Assembly (NCBI GenBank): GCA_029449235.1
Contig: JANATG010000022.1
Location: 62,001 to 126,000 of the forward strand
From: Linnemannia schmuckeri
Taxonomy: Eukaryota > Mortierellomycota > Mortierellomycetes > Mortierellales > Mortierellaceae
Reading direction: 5' to 3'
Length of the DNA stretch: 64,000 bases
The position numbers and the translations under genes were made by a program. Numbering within the stretch: the first letter of the stretch is position 1; every line of letters starts with the position of its first letter. The notes beneath the pieces were generated by a model, which was given only the letters and a program-made list of their open reading frames with translations, did no database searches and was not told the origin of the DNA. Shown in pieces: positions 47,305 to 56,628 of the stretch.

Positions 47305-49324
47305 TTAGAACAAGGCAACGACGGCGACGGCAGCAATACCGGCGACAGAGGTCAAGGCGACAGATCCAGAGACGGCGACGGCAGAGTTCTTGGAAGTCGA
47401 ACCGTTGCTACCAGCGCTCGTGTTATTGCCCGAGGCACCACCGGTTGTCGAGTTGGAGGCGGCATTACCAATGAGCTTGAAGGATCCAGCGCCCTCGAGG
47501 TAGGGCTTAGCATCTCCCAAGCACTGGGGGATGGGCTGCATGACCAAGTTCTTGGTAGCATAAGCGATAGGCAAGATGCCGCTGATCGAGACATTGACCT
47601 CCTCAGGGAAGAGATCGTGCTCGAGTACAATGAAACCGGTTTTCATGGTAGGGATCTTGACTAACCAGGCCTTGAAGGTATCAATGACGGACTGGGCGGT
47701 AGCGGTCTTGGCAGGGATGTTCCAATCGTTGGTGTCAAAGTCCTGGGTCCAAATGGAGGTCTTGTAACCGAGCTGGGTAGCAATGGCACGGACACGGTTG
47801 TCGACATCGCCATAGGGAGGGCGCCAGTAGATGGGGGTGACGCCAATGACGGACTGGATGGCCTTTTCGGTCCACTTCAACTCTGCAACGATTTGTTCGT
47901 TGGATAGGGAGGTCATAGTGGAGTGGGACCAGGTGTGGATGGCGATGTGGTGGCCATCATTGTAGGCGCGCTTGAGAGTCTCAGGGAAGGAGATAGCGCG
48001 GGATCCGACGATGAAGAGAGTTGCCTTTTGGTTGTGGGCGGCCAAGTTGTCGTACAAACGGGGCGAGTCGGGCGATGGGCCGTCTATTCGATGGAGTGGG
48101 TAATGGTATGGTATAGGTATGGTTAGCAACGGCGTATTTACATAAGGATGGAGTGTTATGGCACCCCTAAGGTGATATATCAATGTTGTCGAACAATAGG
48201 ATTCAATCTCTGATCAAAAGTGACGAGTGACGGGATCACTGGAACCACTCGACGACTCTGAGTCGATTAGGGTCTGGGATTCCTCCCCTTTGACTTTTGT
48301 GGCTGAGTAAGTATCTCTCTTTATGAAAAAGCCAATGCAAAGGGACAGCGAGCCTCAATGTTCGAGGCAAGTGCCCCTGGTGCGCTGTTGTAGTCAGCCC
48401 TTAGTATTTCCTGCTTCTCTCTCCCTCTTTCTGAGTGGTTCGCCCAGGGATACTTCCTTCCTCCACAAGTCTGGGCAATTTAAATAAAATTATGAGCCAT
48501 GGGATAGGAACGGATGAATATCCGGATCTAACACTCCTTTTGGTCGTTTTTTGTCCAACGACACTTTTCCTCCTGCAGCAATAAGCAAGGGACGAAATTA
48601 TCGCGGAGAAATAAAATCCAAAAAAATGCGCAGAAAAAAAAAAAAAAAAAAGGGACAGGAAGGGAAAGGAAAGAAGTGGTGAGACTGAATAAACAAAGAG
48701 AGGGGAATGCGAAACGGAGCGGAGGCCGATGGAAGGAGAGGAGGGAAGGGAAAGTAGGAGGAAGAAGGAGGAGTGTGAAGTAGCAAAGAAGAAACGAGAG
48801 ACGACAGAACGTGGCGACAATGATAAAAGGCGGGAGAGTCGAGAAAGAGAAGAGGTCGATTGTCGAGGAGAGGAGGTTCTTCACAACCCAGTTATTTCCT
48901 TAACACTCTGTCAAGAAACCACACCCCATTCTATTTCAAAGAGAGAGTACGTACCATCATAAGTCAAACCCCAGGTACCGACCTTGGGGCACGAAGTGAT
49001 ATCAGTAGGAGCCTCGCACTTTTGGCAAGTCCACCAGCACTGGTCAGCAGGGATGGTCGTCTTGTCAATAGGGCAGACGCCGTCCTTGGACTGAGGGAAA
49101 ACAGGGACCTTGGTCATATCGACCAACTTGAGCCAGGTCTGGACCTGAGGGTCCTGGACAAAAGGAGGACAGTCGAGAGCGGGCCATGCACCGGCAGCGA
49201 CGGCCTTGTAGACAGTGCTGCAGGTTGCGGCGGCGGCACGCTTCTCGAGCATGTGGGGCCCGTGGGCGGCGGCGGCCGAGAGGGTGAGAACGAGGGCGGT
49301 TGCGAGGGATGCAATCTTGACCAT
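47305..49324 (-). CDS. Chitin deacetylase, copy 2 (CE4/NodB), probably GPI-anchored
   Basis: Paralogue of the gene at 43941-45404, with the same function expected. Exons 48955-49324 and 47305-48083 (downwards) give 382 aa. Signal peptide MVKIASLATALVLTLSAAAA, then a shorter spacer than in copy 1, the cysteine domain QCWWTCQKCEAPTDITSCP, and the NodB domain: motif 1 TYD|DGPSPDSP split at the identical intron position, HTWSH, RPPYGDVDNRV, WTQDFDTNDWN and VLEHDLFP. The tail is Ser/Asn/Gly-rich with a hydrophobic end (SVAGIAAVAVVALF), as for GPI anchoring. The intron is 871 bp against 132 bp in copy 1 and includes a purine-rich block. TATAAAAG lies 241 bp before the ATG. All catalytic motifs are intact, so both copies should be active; differences in the spacer and tail suggest different wall localisation or expression. 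Confidence 0.93.
48084..48954 (-). other. Unusually long intron of chitin deacetylase copy 2
   Basis: An 871-bp intron at the same position as the 132-bp intron of copy 1. It holds a small inverted repeat (CGACTC-T-GAGTCG near 48253-48265), an 18-A run ending at 48651, and about 250 bp (48640-48890) that is pyrimidine-rich on the coding strand, resembling the leaders upstream of other genes here. No coding exon is expected inside, since the motif joins exactly across it. Confidence 0.7.
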
Positions 49325-51328
49325 TGTGATTAAAGGTGTATGTTGTTGTTTATGAGTGGAGGTGTGCGTTAAGAAAAAGTCAGGACTGGGAGGAGTGACT
49401 GGAATGGGATCGAATCGATCGGTAGGGTGAAAGGGGGGGTTACGAGTGAGAGAAGGAAAGAGGGGAGGGGGAAGGAGAAGAAGAAAGGATGACAAGGTCA
49501 AAGGAGGAGAAAAGCGAAGTGAAGAAGAGAAAGAGGGAAGGAAAACAAAGCGACAAACATAAGCCTTTTATAAGTAAAAGTGTGTGAGACGCCCTTCCTT
49601 GAATCTGTCCCTGGCAATTAACAAGGTGCTGTTTGTTGTCCCGGGGTCTGAACTGTCTCTTTACATTCGGGTGGAACATAAACAGGGACGGGGGTATCCA
49701 TTACCGCGCATCGTTTCTCTCTTTCACTTCACCGAGGAAGGATATTACGCCTTACTATTTCGTCTCCCACTTCAGTATTTATTCGTGTACAATACTCTCA
49801 CAGAATGCTGTGGTGGCAAAAGATAACATTACACTGAAGCTGACGGTAAATAATAAAAGAAGGTTTGCCACAAGCACACAAAGAAGAAGGACAAAAGACA
49901 AGAATAGTCAGGCACTGGAAAAGCGCCCTTCGGGTAAACCCCACCAGCATCACCAGCAAGAGAAAAAAGCAAAAAGTGCGAGAGCCCCTTGTCTTGTCTA
50001 TGAAAGGAAACAAGGTTGTCGAAGGACTTTTTTTTTGTCGTTCGTTCGTTTGTTCGTTTGTTCGTTAGTACCTCACAACGAATATGCGCCCAGCCCACAT
50101 TACTCACTGCGCTATCTTTATCTCGGCGGACATCATAGGGGCATTTTTTTCTATTTTTTGGAACTAGTGAATTGCAATTTTGGAAAGAGATGAAAAAAAA
50201 AGACCAGCTGGACTCGATCGTTTCGCCTGTTCCAATTCCCATATCCCTGCTCAACTAATGAGCTTTTCTACTCTCCACTCATCATCATCTAGTAGGAAAG
50301 GAAGTGTCCACAAGACCCTCTCTCTTCTCGTCTCTCAATTGGAAGCTCACAAGTACTGAACTCAGTGATGCTGGCCGAATGGTTCCCTTGTCCAAATAGC
50401 ATCCACCGAAGAGGGAAAAAAAGTGGGCGTCCTTTAACTTCTGTGCACACTGGGAATAACAACCGAAAGGCTGTTGGTCAATGCCCCTGTCCAACCGCAC
50501 ATATCTATTTTTATCAAAAAAACGTTGTTCTAAATCCAAGGCCCACCCTATGTAAACACCGAGAGAAGGGGAAAAAAAAGGTCGTCATCCAAAAACGTTC
50601 TTGGGGTTCCTGACGCTCTATTCTTTCTTTTTTGGAATGCGGTCCCTGACCTGACCTGCTCATAGGCGTAACGTCTTTGCTGGGAATGAATAAAAAAAAT
50701 CCCATGCAGACTCACGCCTTCATTCAACAGCTATCAAATGTGCATAGGAGCGATATTGGTCCACCTGGTGCATGAATGTATCCACTTAGATATTCTAACC
50801 ACTTCCTTCCCAAACAAGTTCATTGGCGCTTTGTACGTTTGTCGGAGGATGTGTATATTCAACAACAAAGCGTCCAGGCACATAGAAAAGAATACAAAAA
50901 AATGAAGAACTACTAGTCGGCTGGCGTTTGATGAGGGTTGGTCTTTCTGGTATTGCCAACGCCAACAATGGAGAGAAGAGAAGGAGGAGAAGAGAAGATG
51001 ATGACATTGGCTAGTTAGTATGGACCTATAACAGGCAAGTAAGACGTACTGAAGACAAAAATGCTTTATGTTCTTTTTGTTGGATGTGAGATTAGCTCGA
51101 CAGTGAATGTATGAAGACTGAGTGGGTGATTTTATATTTTTTGAGGTCATACCGAGCACGAGCCTGATGGTAAGGTTAGATAGCTTCTCCGGACATGTCG
51201 TTATTTTGTGTTGGTATTTTCTTTTGGCTGATGAAGGGGAAGAAGGGAGCACTAATTCAGGCACGATCAACACTTGAAATCATCATATTAGTGGTATAAA
51301 TATCTCTTATTTGGACAAAAAATCACTA
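49325..51328. other. Intergenic region upstream of chitin deacetylase copy 2
   Basis: 2 kb. The first 240 bp are the deacetylase leader (purine-rich here) with a TATA box; the rest is mixed sequence up to the 3' end of the copper-fist gene. No gene I can support. Confidence 0.55.
49565..49572 (-). promoter_or_regulatory. TATA box of chitin deacetylase copy 2
   Basis: TATAAAAG on the minus strand, 241 bp before the ATG at 49324, at the outer end of a pyrimidine-rich leader. Confidence 0.6.
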
Positions 51329-53677
51329 TTATGATGGAGGGGATCTGGGAGTGCTGAGCGTGTCGAGGTGGTCAGTCCGAATCTCGTCAACAAAGCTCCA
51401 GTCCTCGTCATCTAGGAAATCGAGTTGGAGTTGGTTAATAGTAGCCGGCCGTAACTTTGACAACTCCATTTGCTCCTGCTCCAGTATCTGCAACCGAAGT
51501 GCCTCTTCTTGCTCTGTGAGTTTCCTTTGTGGTTGTTGTTGACCCTGTAAACGAGCGTGCTCCTCCTCGTGAAACTGCTTGATTTCTTCGTCCAGCTCCA
51601 TACTTGTGCTGTGACTCAAGTTCATGCCATTTGACATGTTCATGTTTAAGCCCAGATCTGCCAGGTATCCTCCTTCCCGATTCATCGACATCTCATACTC
51701 GAGCTCGTCCTTCATCATCTTGGCCTGCGACTCTCCGACAAACTCACACATGTCCCGGAAGCAATCCGCACAGTCGACGGTGGGACGACCACAGCCACAC
51801 CCACATATGAGAACGCCGTTGCTGCCAAGGAGTGTCGGATGTTGCATCTTGACTGAATCTAGCATGGCTTGGTCCATCGCGCCAAATCCTTGCTGCAAAG
51901 CCTGCCGCATCTCGTCGTTCATGGCCGCCGAACCGTTTTGGTGGCTCGCCCCAATCAGTGTCAACGCATGGCCCAAGTTCAGTGACCGTGCTCCTCCATT
52001 GACCGAAGCGTCGTCGGTGCTGGAGTTTGTCTTCTTAGACCCGCAGCACGATCCTTTTGGTGCCGGTGCTTGATCCATTGCGTTCTGTATATCAGAAAAG
52101 TTGCCCTGGTTGAGATCGACGGGGACGTTATTGGAATAAGCGGCCTCCCGGTAGTCCTGAACGGGTGTGTTGTTTGGGTAAGCAAGGCATCCTGGACAGG
52201 CACAGAACTCGCCGCAGCAACACATAGTAGGGGAGATGGCACATCCACATCCTGCTGCTGCTGGTGCTCCTTGGCATCCACCGCTTGCGGCCATGGGCGG
52301 AGGAGTTGGTGGGGTGGAGATTGTAGGGGATGAGGTTGCATTGGTTGACTTGCAGCATGACTTTGTTGACGTCGATGATGACGGGGGTATGTTTGTCGAG
52401 AATGACTGAGGTGGGTGCCCTGAAGAGGAAGACGACGAGCTAAAGTTGGGCGTACATTGCTGGACAGTCTTCATATCTCGCTCTCCAAGGTCGTCGGAGG
52501 CGTTACTGATAGCATATCCGGTGTTGGGATAAAAGACCTGTGTTGGAGGGTTGCAGTGGTCACTCTCGTAGTCTGACGAGCTCGCATAGTCATAGCAGAG
52601 GTGGGATTGTCTGTGGCCGGACATGGGCATTGAGACTATTGGCGAGTTGGATGCTGAAGGGTCGTTTCCGTGAAGAGCCAATCCTGCAAACGTGCCGTTG
52701 ATACTAAGGTTCGAGTTTGAACTGACACTTCCGTCCGGGCTTTGCCTTGACTGCTGTCCTTGTAGTTGATGTGTAAAGAGCGAGTGTGATAGCGAATCCC
52801 GAGACGAGCTAAGAGCACCGTACGTGGCGAGGTCTTGTGAAGCTGCTACAAGTTGGTGGTACGCCGCCTGCTGTTGTTGCTGTTCTTCCAGTTCCTGTTG
52901 GCTGCATGGACAGGCTATTAGTGCATGCACAAACGAGTGGAGGGTAAACAATGAGCACCATTTACTGCGATTATTGCCAATTTGTAATACAAGAAAAAAT
53001 AATTGGAACGCTAGTATGATGCGCCTCTTACCTGCTGCTGCAGCTGCTGTAAAATCACAACCGTTTGACGACGCAGAGCGTATCAAGTCATCGCCGTCAA
53101 TACCTGCAGGAAGAGCGATCCGTCCGTCGTGTGAAATTGACTTTGAGTGCTTCAGTGCTATTTCAACAATGTGAATTGAACTGAGGTTAGCTCGTCATGG
53201 CGTTCTGTAGAGGATTGGGAAGGGCAACAATGCAGTGTGAATTTAAGAAAAGTCATGGTTAATTAATCGTTTTACCTTCTTGGCGGCCACAGATACAGCG
53301 GGCTTGAACATGTTTCGCCTTGCGGAGATCCTTGCAATGCGAGCAATGGGTCGAGGGGCGGCCTTTCTTTTTGATTTCGTGAAGTGGTCGGTCACTAGGA
53401 GAGATAAAACGAATGGAGTGTTAGGGTCTGGGGTATGGGAGATGTATGGCACTGTATACATCGTAACAGTTCAGAGCGAGATACTTTACCCATGGTTGCA
53501 GGAGCTTGAACGGTGACCGTTGATGCATGAGACACTGCAGTCAAAAGCAAGTCAGAGATAGAACCAAAAGGGGTACAATCAGTCATGTTAGAATGAGTCT
53601 AAGGATGGTTGGAAAGTCAAACAGGCAAGGAGGTCGTTTGCGTACCAGGCGAACTTTTGGCCGTTGATGTAAACCAT
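51329..53677 (-). CDS. Copper-fist transcription factor (Mac1/Ace1/Cuf1 type)
   Basis: Copper-responsive DNA-binding regulator. Exons (downwards) 53646-53677, 53490-53534, 53276-53394, 53032-53157 and 51329-52914 give 635 aa. The copper fist is assembled from three small exons: MVYINGQKFAC, then VSCINGHRSSSCNH, then the minor-groove (K/R)GRP motif in IKKKGRPSTHCSHCKDLRKA, ending with CICGRQE. All the expected cysteines and the terminal His are present. The central part is Ser/Pro/Gln-rich. Two further cysteine clusters (CCCGEFCACPGC and CGCGCGRPTVDCADCFRDMC) resemble the C-terminal copper-sensing clusters of Mac1 and Cuf1, which suggests sensing of copper deficiency; Ace1-type activators instead sense excess. 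The 117-bp intron at 52915-53031 has no stop and is a multiple of three. It is divergent from the Ran gene, whose ATG is 693 bp away. Confidence 0.92.
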
Positions 53678-54370
53678 TCGCGGCGAAGTGAGGAGTGTGG
53701 CGGGTGATGAAAATGAGAGTGGGAATGAGAGACGAGAACGAGGCAGTGAGGTGGATAATCAAGCTAAGGGTAGGGTTATTGATCGAGGGACAAAGAGAGA
53801 GGATGATGGAGTTGTTATTGTCAAAGGAAAGGTTTGGTGGCAACTAAAAAGAAGAGACAAAAAGGAGCCCCGAAAATGTGGAGAGGGTAAGACGAGCCTC
53901 GGACCATCCAAATCTGATGACTGAGACCCCGTAAGCAAGCCGGCCTTGTCTCTTGCCATTTCCCACTTGTATCTACATAACACAACGAATAGAACAGGCA
54001 TGCACCTCTGCAGGTATCACTGGATGCTATCGAAATTCCTTATCATTGCGATAGCCAGGCTGGCTCCTCATAAGCCTGAGAAGAACCATTGATCGACGAC
54101 CACCAGATATCAAAGCCAGTTAAGACTTGACTTGCGCCCATCATACCCGTTGCTTCTGGACAAAGGAACACATCAGGCAAGTCACAGCTTGACTCGCAGC
54201 ATATACGATCAGTGGTACGCCAAAATATTCGATGATGTCACTAAAACGATTTTTATATCAACATTTTCTTCTTTTAACTTCTGTTTTGGTTTCTTTTTTC
54301 TCTTCTTTTTTTTCCCTCCTTTCCATCACCTCTTCCCCCATCAACTAAAAAACCAACACAAAACAACGAC
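53678..54370. other. Bidirectional promoter region, copper-fist gene (-) and Ran gene (+)
   Basis: 693 bp between two divergent start codons. Purine-rich near the copper-fist gene (pyrimidine-rich on its coding strand) and C/T-rich at 54285-54350 before the Ran ATG. No copper-response element identified by eye. Confidence 0.55.
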
Positions 54371-56254
54371 ATGTCCGGAGAAGCTAGCCCTACCTTTAAG
54401 CTCGTCCTCGGTATGACCTCAAAAAATGCAAAAAAACCCACTCAATCTTCATACATCGACTATCGACCTATTCTCACTTGCAGCAAGACGACAATCCACC
54501 ACCTCCACAACAACAAACAAATAAAATAATGGAACCTCGTTACACATCAGTACGACTTGTCTGTTGTGGATCCATACTAATCAACGTCACCACCTACCTT
54601 TCACTTTTTCTTCGTCTATAGTCGGTGATGGCGGTACCGGAAAGACCACCTTCGTCAAGCGCCACTTGACTGGTGAATTCGAGAAGAAGTACATCGGTAA
54701 ATAACCACCTAGTCTGATCCGCCTTCTTATTGTTGTCCGCGCCTCCTTTTCCATCAACCGAACCAAGCTGGCGTCTGTTGGTTGTCTCTTTGCTTTCCTT
54801 TTTTTTTTCTTTGCTTTGCTGGATGTCACACCAAGGAAGGCACGATCTCAATGGAACTCGAGTCACTGGAAACAAAGAAGGGCATCACCCAACCACGTTC
54901 TCAACGACTTGCAGCAACCGCAGTGGCTCCATCGTGCTGCTCACTGCACCCAACCAGCCTTTTTTCTTTGTATTTTTTTACCCTTTCCATTTTCTGCTTT
55001 GCCCTCCTCCCCCTTATTCGGCTTCCGATATTTGATTTGTCAAACCGCGCCACCATCTGTAGCTGGAAACGCGCCTCGTTTCTGTCTCTCTCACTGTCTC
55101 TCTTGTTTACTTTTTTTTTTTTTATGAGTGGCAATGGAATTATCGCAGTGCGGGACAGGAGGACTTGTTCACCTGAGCAACTGTCGTCATTCTTTTCCGC
55201 CTTTCTTTTTGCCACCTTCCCTTCGAGCGGATATTCTTCCACACCCACATCCACACGCCAACCTCTGCCTGCGCTTTTTGAAACGCTATTGTTTTTGTTT
55301 TGGTTGTTGACGTGGTCGTGTTGGTGCTCTCATTGACCAACAACAATCAGTTTTCACTCAGACAAAGGGAAACAACAGAGGGGAAAAAAAAACTCAAATA
55401 TGCTAACGCTCACGTATCTCGTCTTTTTTTTGTCCTATTCCATCTTTAACTTGGTCATCTGTCTCTAGCCACCTTGGGTGTCGAGGTCCACCCCTTGAGC
55501 TTCACCACCAACTTCGGCCAGATCATCTTCAACACCTGGGACACTGGCAAGTGCTCTATGATCATCAACAGCAACATGGATCGTGACGTCTTACAATTCA
55601 CAATGTTATATCAAGTCTTGCCATCGCTTCGCATCAACCCCTGGGCTAACCTTTCTGTTTTTCTCTTTTTCATTAATTGATACAGCTGGTCAGGAGAAGT
55701 TCGGAGGTCTTCGCGATGGTTACTAGTACGTATCTTTTACATTCTTCTTTTCGGTCTTGCATTTACAACCTTTGATACATTGCCAGCTGGCAAAAGGACC
55801 AGTTGACTTACACGCGCTCCCATTGCCTTTCAACCTCTTTAGCATCAACGGACAGTGCGGTATCATCATGTTCGATCTTACTTCCCGCATCACATACAAG
55901 AACGTCCCTAACTGGCACCGTGATCTCGTCCGTGTCTGCGAGAACATCCCAATTGTTCTCTGCGGTAACAAGGTCGATATCAAGGAGCGCAAGGTCAAGC
56001 CTAAGGCAATTGACTTCCACCGCAAGAAGTCCCTCCAGTACTACGACATCTCCGCCAAGTCCAACTACAACTTCGAGAAGCCCTTCCTCTGGTTGGCCCG
56101 CAAGTTGGCTGGTCACCAGGATTTGGAGTTCGTCGCCTCGCCCGCTTTGGCCCCCGCTGAGGTCCAGGTTGATGCTACCCTTATGCAGCAGTACAACGAG
56201 GAGTTGACCAGCGCCGCTGCCATGCCTCTTCCCGAGGAGGATGATGACCTGTAA
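54371..56254 (+). CDS. GSP1: Ran GTPase
   Basis: Small GTPase that drives nuclear import and export with importins and exportins. Exons 54371-54410, 54622-54696, 55469-55546, 55686-55725 and 55843-56254 give 214 aa (216 usual). G1 GDGGTGKTT, switch I KYIATLGVEVHPL, G3 WDTAGQEKFGGLRDGYY, G4 GNKVD and G5 ISAKSNYNFEKPF are all present, and the acidic tail LPEEDDDL is diagnostic of Ran. The second intron is 772 bp, long for this genome. The third (55547-55685) has a GC donor (GCAAGT); the frame and the invariant DTAGQ require this junction. Codon use is strongly biased to C-ending codons, as for an abundant protein. AATAAA lies at 56405-56410. Confidence 0.97.
55547..55685 (+). other. GC-AG intron in Ran
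   Basis: The donor is G|GCAAGT and the acceptor ACAG|CT. It falls in the invariant DTAGQ motif (GAC ACT G|CT GGT), and no GT donor nearby gives this sequence. GC-AG introns are a small minority in fungi and are spliced by the major spliceosome. Confidence 0.9.
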
Positions 56255-56404
56255 AGGATGTCCAGCAAAAAACAAGATCCGGATACTCTTGCGTCTCTCT
56301 GTCTTTTTTAGTACTTTCCTTCGCTTTTTCATCTGTGCCCCGTCCAACTCTATCCATCACTCCACAATCCCCTTCCTCAATCAGTTTAGCAAATACTTTT
56401 ACAA

Positions 56405-56410
56405 AATAAA
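56405..56410 (+). terminator. Polyadenylation signal of Ran
   Basis: AATAAA 150 bp after the Ran stop codon and 219 bp before the next gene's chosen start. Confidence 0.5.
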
Positions 56411-56628
56411 CATTTGAACCACTTCACAGAACCACTATGCGCCTGAAGGATGTACAGGACTTGTCTTGTTTGCTTTCTTTTCTTCTTTCTTGTTCAATGG
56501 ATCTCACGAAAGGAACAAGCCACCGCCACTATGCATTATTTTCTTTTGTATTTTGCCGACAACTACACACACAAAGGCAACTACCACACTCACACTCACT
56601 CGACGACGACCAAGAACGAAGAAGGCTC

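Noticed and set aside
48210..48310. tRNA-like hairpin (CGACTC-T-GAGTCG) in the deacetylase intron
   Set aside because: No cloverleaf or TpsiC arm could be drawn on either strand.
56437..56628. N-terminal extension of the ICE2-like protein from ATG 56437
   Set aside because: The extension reads as leader-like, low-complexity sequence. The ATG at 56629 starts the compositionally typical part.
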